The notes beneath the pieces were generated by a model. That model searched no databases. It was not told where the DNA came from and saw nothing but the letters and a program-made list of their open reading frames with translations. Both the position numbers and the translations under genes were made by a program. Below are positions 20,444-26,436 of a DNA stretch of 26,436 bases, piece after piece (position 1 is the stretch's first letter; every line of letters starts with the position of its first letter). Source of the DNA: Polychytrium aggregatum (Eukaryota; Chytridiomycota; Chytridiomycetes; Polychytriales); NCBI RefSeq assembly GCF_025602895.1, contig NW_026516527.1, positions 1-26,436 of the forward strand, written 5' to 3'.

Positions 20444-20732
20444 ACCCTTGCTCACCGATGCCTCGCTCTGTGCCTCTCCAAATATAGACAGTTCGAGTCT
20501 TGAGCCGCCGCAAAGGATCCAACCCGATTCCTTCGTCGTCGGCCGGCTCATCCCTCGTCTGGATCCCAGCAGCAAACATGATGTGTGTCCTGCGAGCGTA
20601 TCGCCCGCAATTGCACCCTTTGGAGCGCCATGCTCATTCCCAGTGAATCCATTGCTCACTCAATTGTCACATACAAACAATAAAACTATAGCATGCATGC
20701 ACAAGTTCTGCAGGAAGGGGGATCGGAGTGGT
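20444..20732. other. gap between convergent DBT and EARS2 genes
   Basis: This holds the DBT 3' UTR, with a poly(A) signal at 20679-20684, and the end of the EARS2 transcript. No gene is seen. Confidence 0.6.
20679..20684 (+). terminator. AATAAA poly(A) signal of DBT
   Basis: AATAAA lies about 235 nt after the DBT stop codon, in an AT-rich patch just before the EARS2 terminal exon on the other strand. Confidence 0.6.
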
Positions 20733-23862
<3,130 letters not shown>

Positions 23863-23940
23863 TCAGGGCCGACGAGCGGTTTCCGAGATTCCGATGATGT
23901 GGGCGAGGCCGGCGCTGTCGGCGATGGCAGGGACGCTGGA

Positions 23941-23985
23941 TGCTGACGATGACGATGCTGACGATGACGATGCTGACGATGACGA
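23941..23985. repeat. 15-bp tandem repeat, three copies
   Basis: TGCTGACGATGACGA occurs three times in the shared upstream region. Confidence 0.92.
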
Positions 23986-24006
23986 GGCAAGACCGATTGA
24001 ATGCGA

Positions 24007-24052
24007 CCGACAAAGCCTGGCGATCGACAAAGCCGGGCGATCGACAAAGCCT
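24007..24052. repeat. 17-bp tandem repeat in the divergent promoter region
   Basis: The unit CGACAAAGCCNGGCGAT occurs twice in full and once in part (24007-24023, 24024-24040, and from 24041). Confidence 0.9.
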
Positions 24053-24258
24053 GTGCGCTGACGAGCAAAGGCTGGCTCCGCGATCGACATGTGGACTCGA
24101 TGCACATCCCCACAACCCGCAGCGACATTCCGGCGAGGCTCGCTGCCCGTGCTCGAGCGCTCTTTCTCCTCTCCCTCGCTCGCTGTTCTTTGCAGTTTCG
24201 GACCAGCACAAGACACCGGAATCCGCCGTCTTGCCTCTGCCGTCTCGCAGCCGCCACG

Positions 24259-26436
24259 ATGGCCCTGGTCGACGCATTGTCGCCGTCCAGCGACAACCTG
24301 TTCGAGTGCAGCGCCCACGGCAAATGCCATGACTTTTTCCTCTCTTACCGAGTCCGCCCCGATTCGAAGGCGGTCGAGGACCTCAAAGAGCTGCTGTCGT
24401 CTGTGGCACTGCGCCGTCTTGACCGGCCTCTATCTATCTTCCATGACATTGACTGCTTGAACGATGCCAAGGACTGCAAGGACGGCTTCCTTCGGGCCCT
24501 CCCCGGCAGCTCGGTTGTGATCCTGTTCCTGAGCAAAGACTCGCTGATGACCATGCAGGCCCGAGAAAAGGACGGCCAGGAAGACAATGTCCGACTCGAG
24601 GTCACCCTGGCTCTCGAGCTGTTCGAGGCCGGAAAGCCCATCACCGTGATGCCGCTGTGCCTGGATCTGAAGGATGGATCCGGTTACCGACCGTTTGCCC
24701 CGTATGAAGACCCGGAGCTGACGCAGCCGTCATGTCCCGAGACCCACAGCCTCGTCAAGCGCCTCAAAGCCATCCAGATGTATGGCTACCGGCCAGAGGA
24801 GCCCCACAAGCAGCTCTATCGGCTGCTCAACCTCCTCCACCCGATCGCCGTCGACGAGCTCACCAACAAGCACATCTACTCCAAGTACTTTTGTGACCCC
24901 AAGTTTGAGATCGAAATGGACAAGCTCGATGGCCTCCTGAAGCAAATCACCCTGACGGGCCGGGCCATCATCTCGGGCATGGGTGGCATGGGCAAGTCGG
25001 TGCTCGCCCGCCAGTTCCTGCGCTTCATGATGGGCAAGCTCAAGGTCAAGAACCAGACCGAGCTCAGCGACTACATGATGGATACCATCGGGGTCAAGCC
25101 ACAGTACAGCAGAGTGCACTGGATAAACTGCTCGGGCGAGTTCTCTGCCCTCTACGACCTCAGCGCCATCTTTCCGGGAGTCGATCGGCAGGAGATCAAG
25201 GAGCATGCTGCATGGATGTTCGCCAACGAGAGGGACTACCTCCTCGTCCTCGACAACGTCGACGACATCCGCATCGTCAACTCGGTGTTCAGCCACTCGC
25301 GATCGCTGGGCTTTGGTGGCGACGTCTTGGTTACGACTCGCCTGCCGCTCTTTCCCAAGGGCCCGTTCCTCGATGCGCTCAAGGCCAAGCTACCGACGTT
25401 CAAGCAGGAGCCGCTGAAGCTGGAGCGGTGGTCCGTCGAGAAGACCAAGCGGTACATTCTCTCGGCGAGTCCCTCGCTCCAGAGGAAAATCCAGTCGCTC
25501 GAGTCGGTGAAGGCACTCACGCGGATGCTCAGTGTCGTCGACGGCCATCCGCTGGTGGCCCAGTCCTTTGTCTCTCACTTTGAAAACAACAGCACTCCGA
25601 TCTATGAGTTTGAGAACTGCATCGACGAAGTACTGCAGGAGAGCGTCGGTGACGACGAGACGCGCTCGTCGCTCAAGGTCATTGTGGACCAGTCGATGGA
25701 GAGCATGCAGAAGGACGGCGACGAAGGACGAGAGGCCTGCCGCATATTTGGAGCGATCGCTCTGCTCAAGGAGAATGGCATTCACTATCGTCTCATCAAG
25801 GGGATCGCACAGAAGCTGGGGTTATTGATCCAGAGTAAGTGCAACGCAATGCTTGATGGGAGATTGTTGGAGTATGGAATGAGGGACGAGCGAAGGGTCG
25901 GCTGTGCTGGTGCTGCTGGTGCTGGTGCTGGTGCTGGTGCTGGTGCTGGTGAATATCGGGCAATGTCCGATCTGGAAATCCATCGAGCCGGGCACTCCTT
26001 ATGGACCGATGGCTGACTATGCCTCACCTACTTGCCCAGCTGGACAGCTCCTCAAACGAGTGACCCACACCGGGCTTCTTCACGTGGACTCGAACGACAC
26101 CTACCACACACACTTGCTGGTGTCGAAGTTGGCGTGGGAATACGTGCTCAGGGAACCCGAGCTCAAGGCCGCCGATATCAACACCGCCACTGGCGAGGCA
26201 CTTTTGGAGCTTGGCTCAGTGCCCACGGATGCCAAAGTACTCGAAAACATTCCGCATCTGGAGCAGTATGCGGCCAAGATGCGCACCAGTGTCAGCCACA
26301 CTGACATCCATGTCAAGATTGTCCGGCTCATCGAAGCAATCGAGGGCGAGAAGCGAGCCTGTCTGGGTGCGGCGGCACCCGCTGCCCAGCCCGAGACAGC
26401 GATGGTGCATCCTGTGGCTGAGGTGGGTTTGGCCGC
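24259..26436 (+). CDS. NLR-type STAND receptor: TIR-NB-ARC, 3' end beyond the window
   Basis: Exon 1 is 24259-25834 and exon 2 starts at 26040. A possible donor (GAG then GTGGGT) lies at 26423, so the coding part of exon 2 may end at 26422. The TIR domain (about 23-135) runs from HDFFLSYRV through VVILFLSKDS to PITVMPLCL; the likely catalytic Glu is E114 (VRLEVTLALE). The NB-ARC part has P-loop GMGGMGKS (240-247), Walker B YLLVLDNVDD (327-336), VLVTTR (356-361) and VDGHPLVA (GLPL-like). Exon 2 is helical and leads towards a sensor region, probably repeats, outside the window. By family knowledge it is a self/non-self or pathogen receptor whose TIR may cleave NAD. Start choice: the ATG at 24259 directly precedes the TIR. 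The same frame is open further upstream, but without similarity. Confidence 0.87.
25914..25952. repeat. (GGTGCT)n microsatellite in the TIR-NB-ARC intron
   Basis: About six copies of GGTGCT lie within the intron 25835-26039. They make an open Ala-Gly run if the intron is read through, but the donor (GTAAGT) and acceptor (CCCAG) are good and the frame soon stops. Confidence 0.9.

Noticed and set aside
25840..26016. Ala-Gly repeat extension of the TIR-NB-ARC frame
   Set aside because: It lies after a strong GTAAGT donor and ends at a stop; exon 2 at 26040 continues the protein in phase.

Overview
The window looks like nuclear DNA of a GC-rich fungus, most likely an early-diverging zoosporic (chytrid-type) lineage. 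Genes are split by GT-AG introns of about 70 to 260 bp. There are two eukaryotic mitochondrial metabolic genes, two secreted peptidase genes, two NLR-type receptors with TIR domains, and a Fanzor (eukaryotic TnpB relative) inside a transposon. The chytrid placement is an inference from gene content. All exon joins below were read by eye from splice motifs, frame continuity and family conservation.

Layout, left to right. At 483-3207 (+) is a secreted pepsin-like aspartyl protease with a Ser/Thr-rich tail. At 3609-5059 (-) is a Sel1-repeat reading frame that has no start codon of its own. At 5142-10408 (-) is a SAM-TIR-NACHT-WD40 receptor in six exons; the Sel1 frame can be joined to it in phase by a 91-bp candidate intron. 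At 10995-14621 is a 3.6-kb element bounded by a 13-bp inverted repeat. It encodes a Fanzor1-type RNA-guided nuclease relative (11079-13451, -) and a DD34E Tc1/IS630-type transposase (13745-14551, -), each interrupted by one in-frame TGA. At 14793-17070 (-) is a secreted S28 serine peptidase in seven exons. At 18239-20443 (+) is the E2 subunit of mitochondrial branched-chain ketoacid dehydrogenase. At 20733-23796 (-) is mitochondrial glutamyl-tRNA synthetase in ten exons. At 24259 to the window end (+) is a second receptor, TIR-NB-ARC, cut off by the window edge.

How the pieces relate. DBT and EARS2 are ordinary mitochondrial housekeeping genes placed tail to tail. The two receptors have the tripartite plan of STAND immune or self/non-self receptors, with TIR as signalling domain, a P-loop NTPase as switch and repeats as sensor. 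The Fanzor element sits between the first receptor's 5' end and the S28 gene's 3' end and appears to be a degenerating mobile unit. Single-base frame breaks cluster in the left 5 kb (protease and Sel1 genes), so that part is either decaying or carries assembly errors. Short tandem repeats are common in the introns and intergenic gaps.
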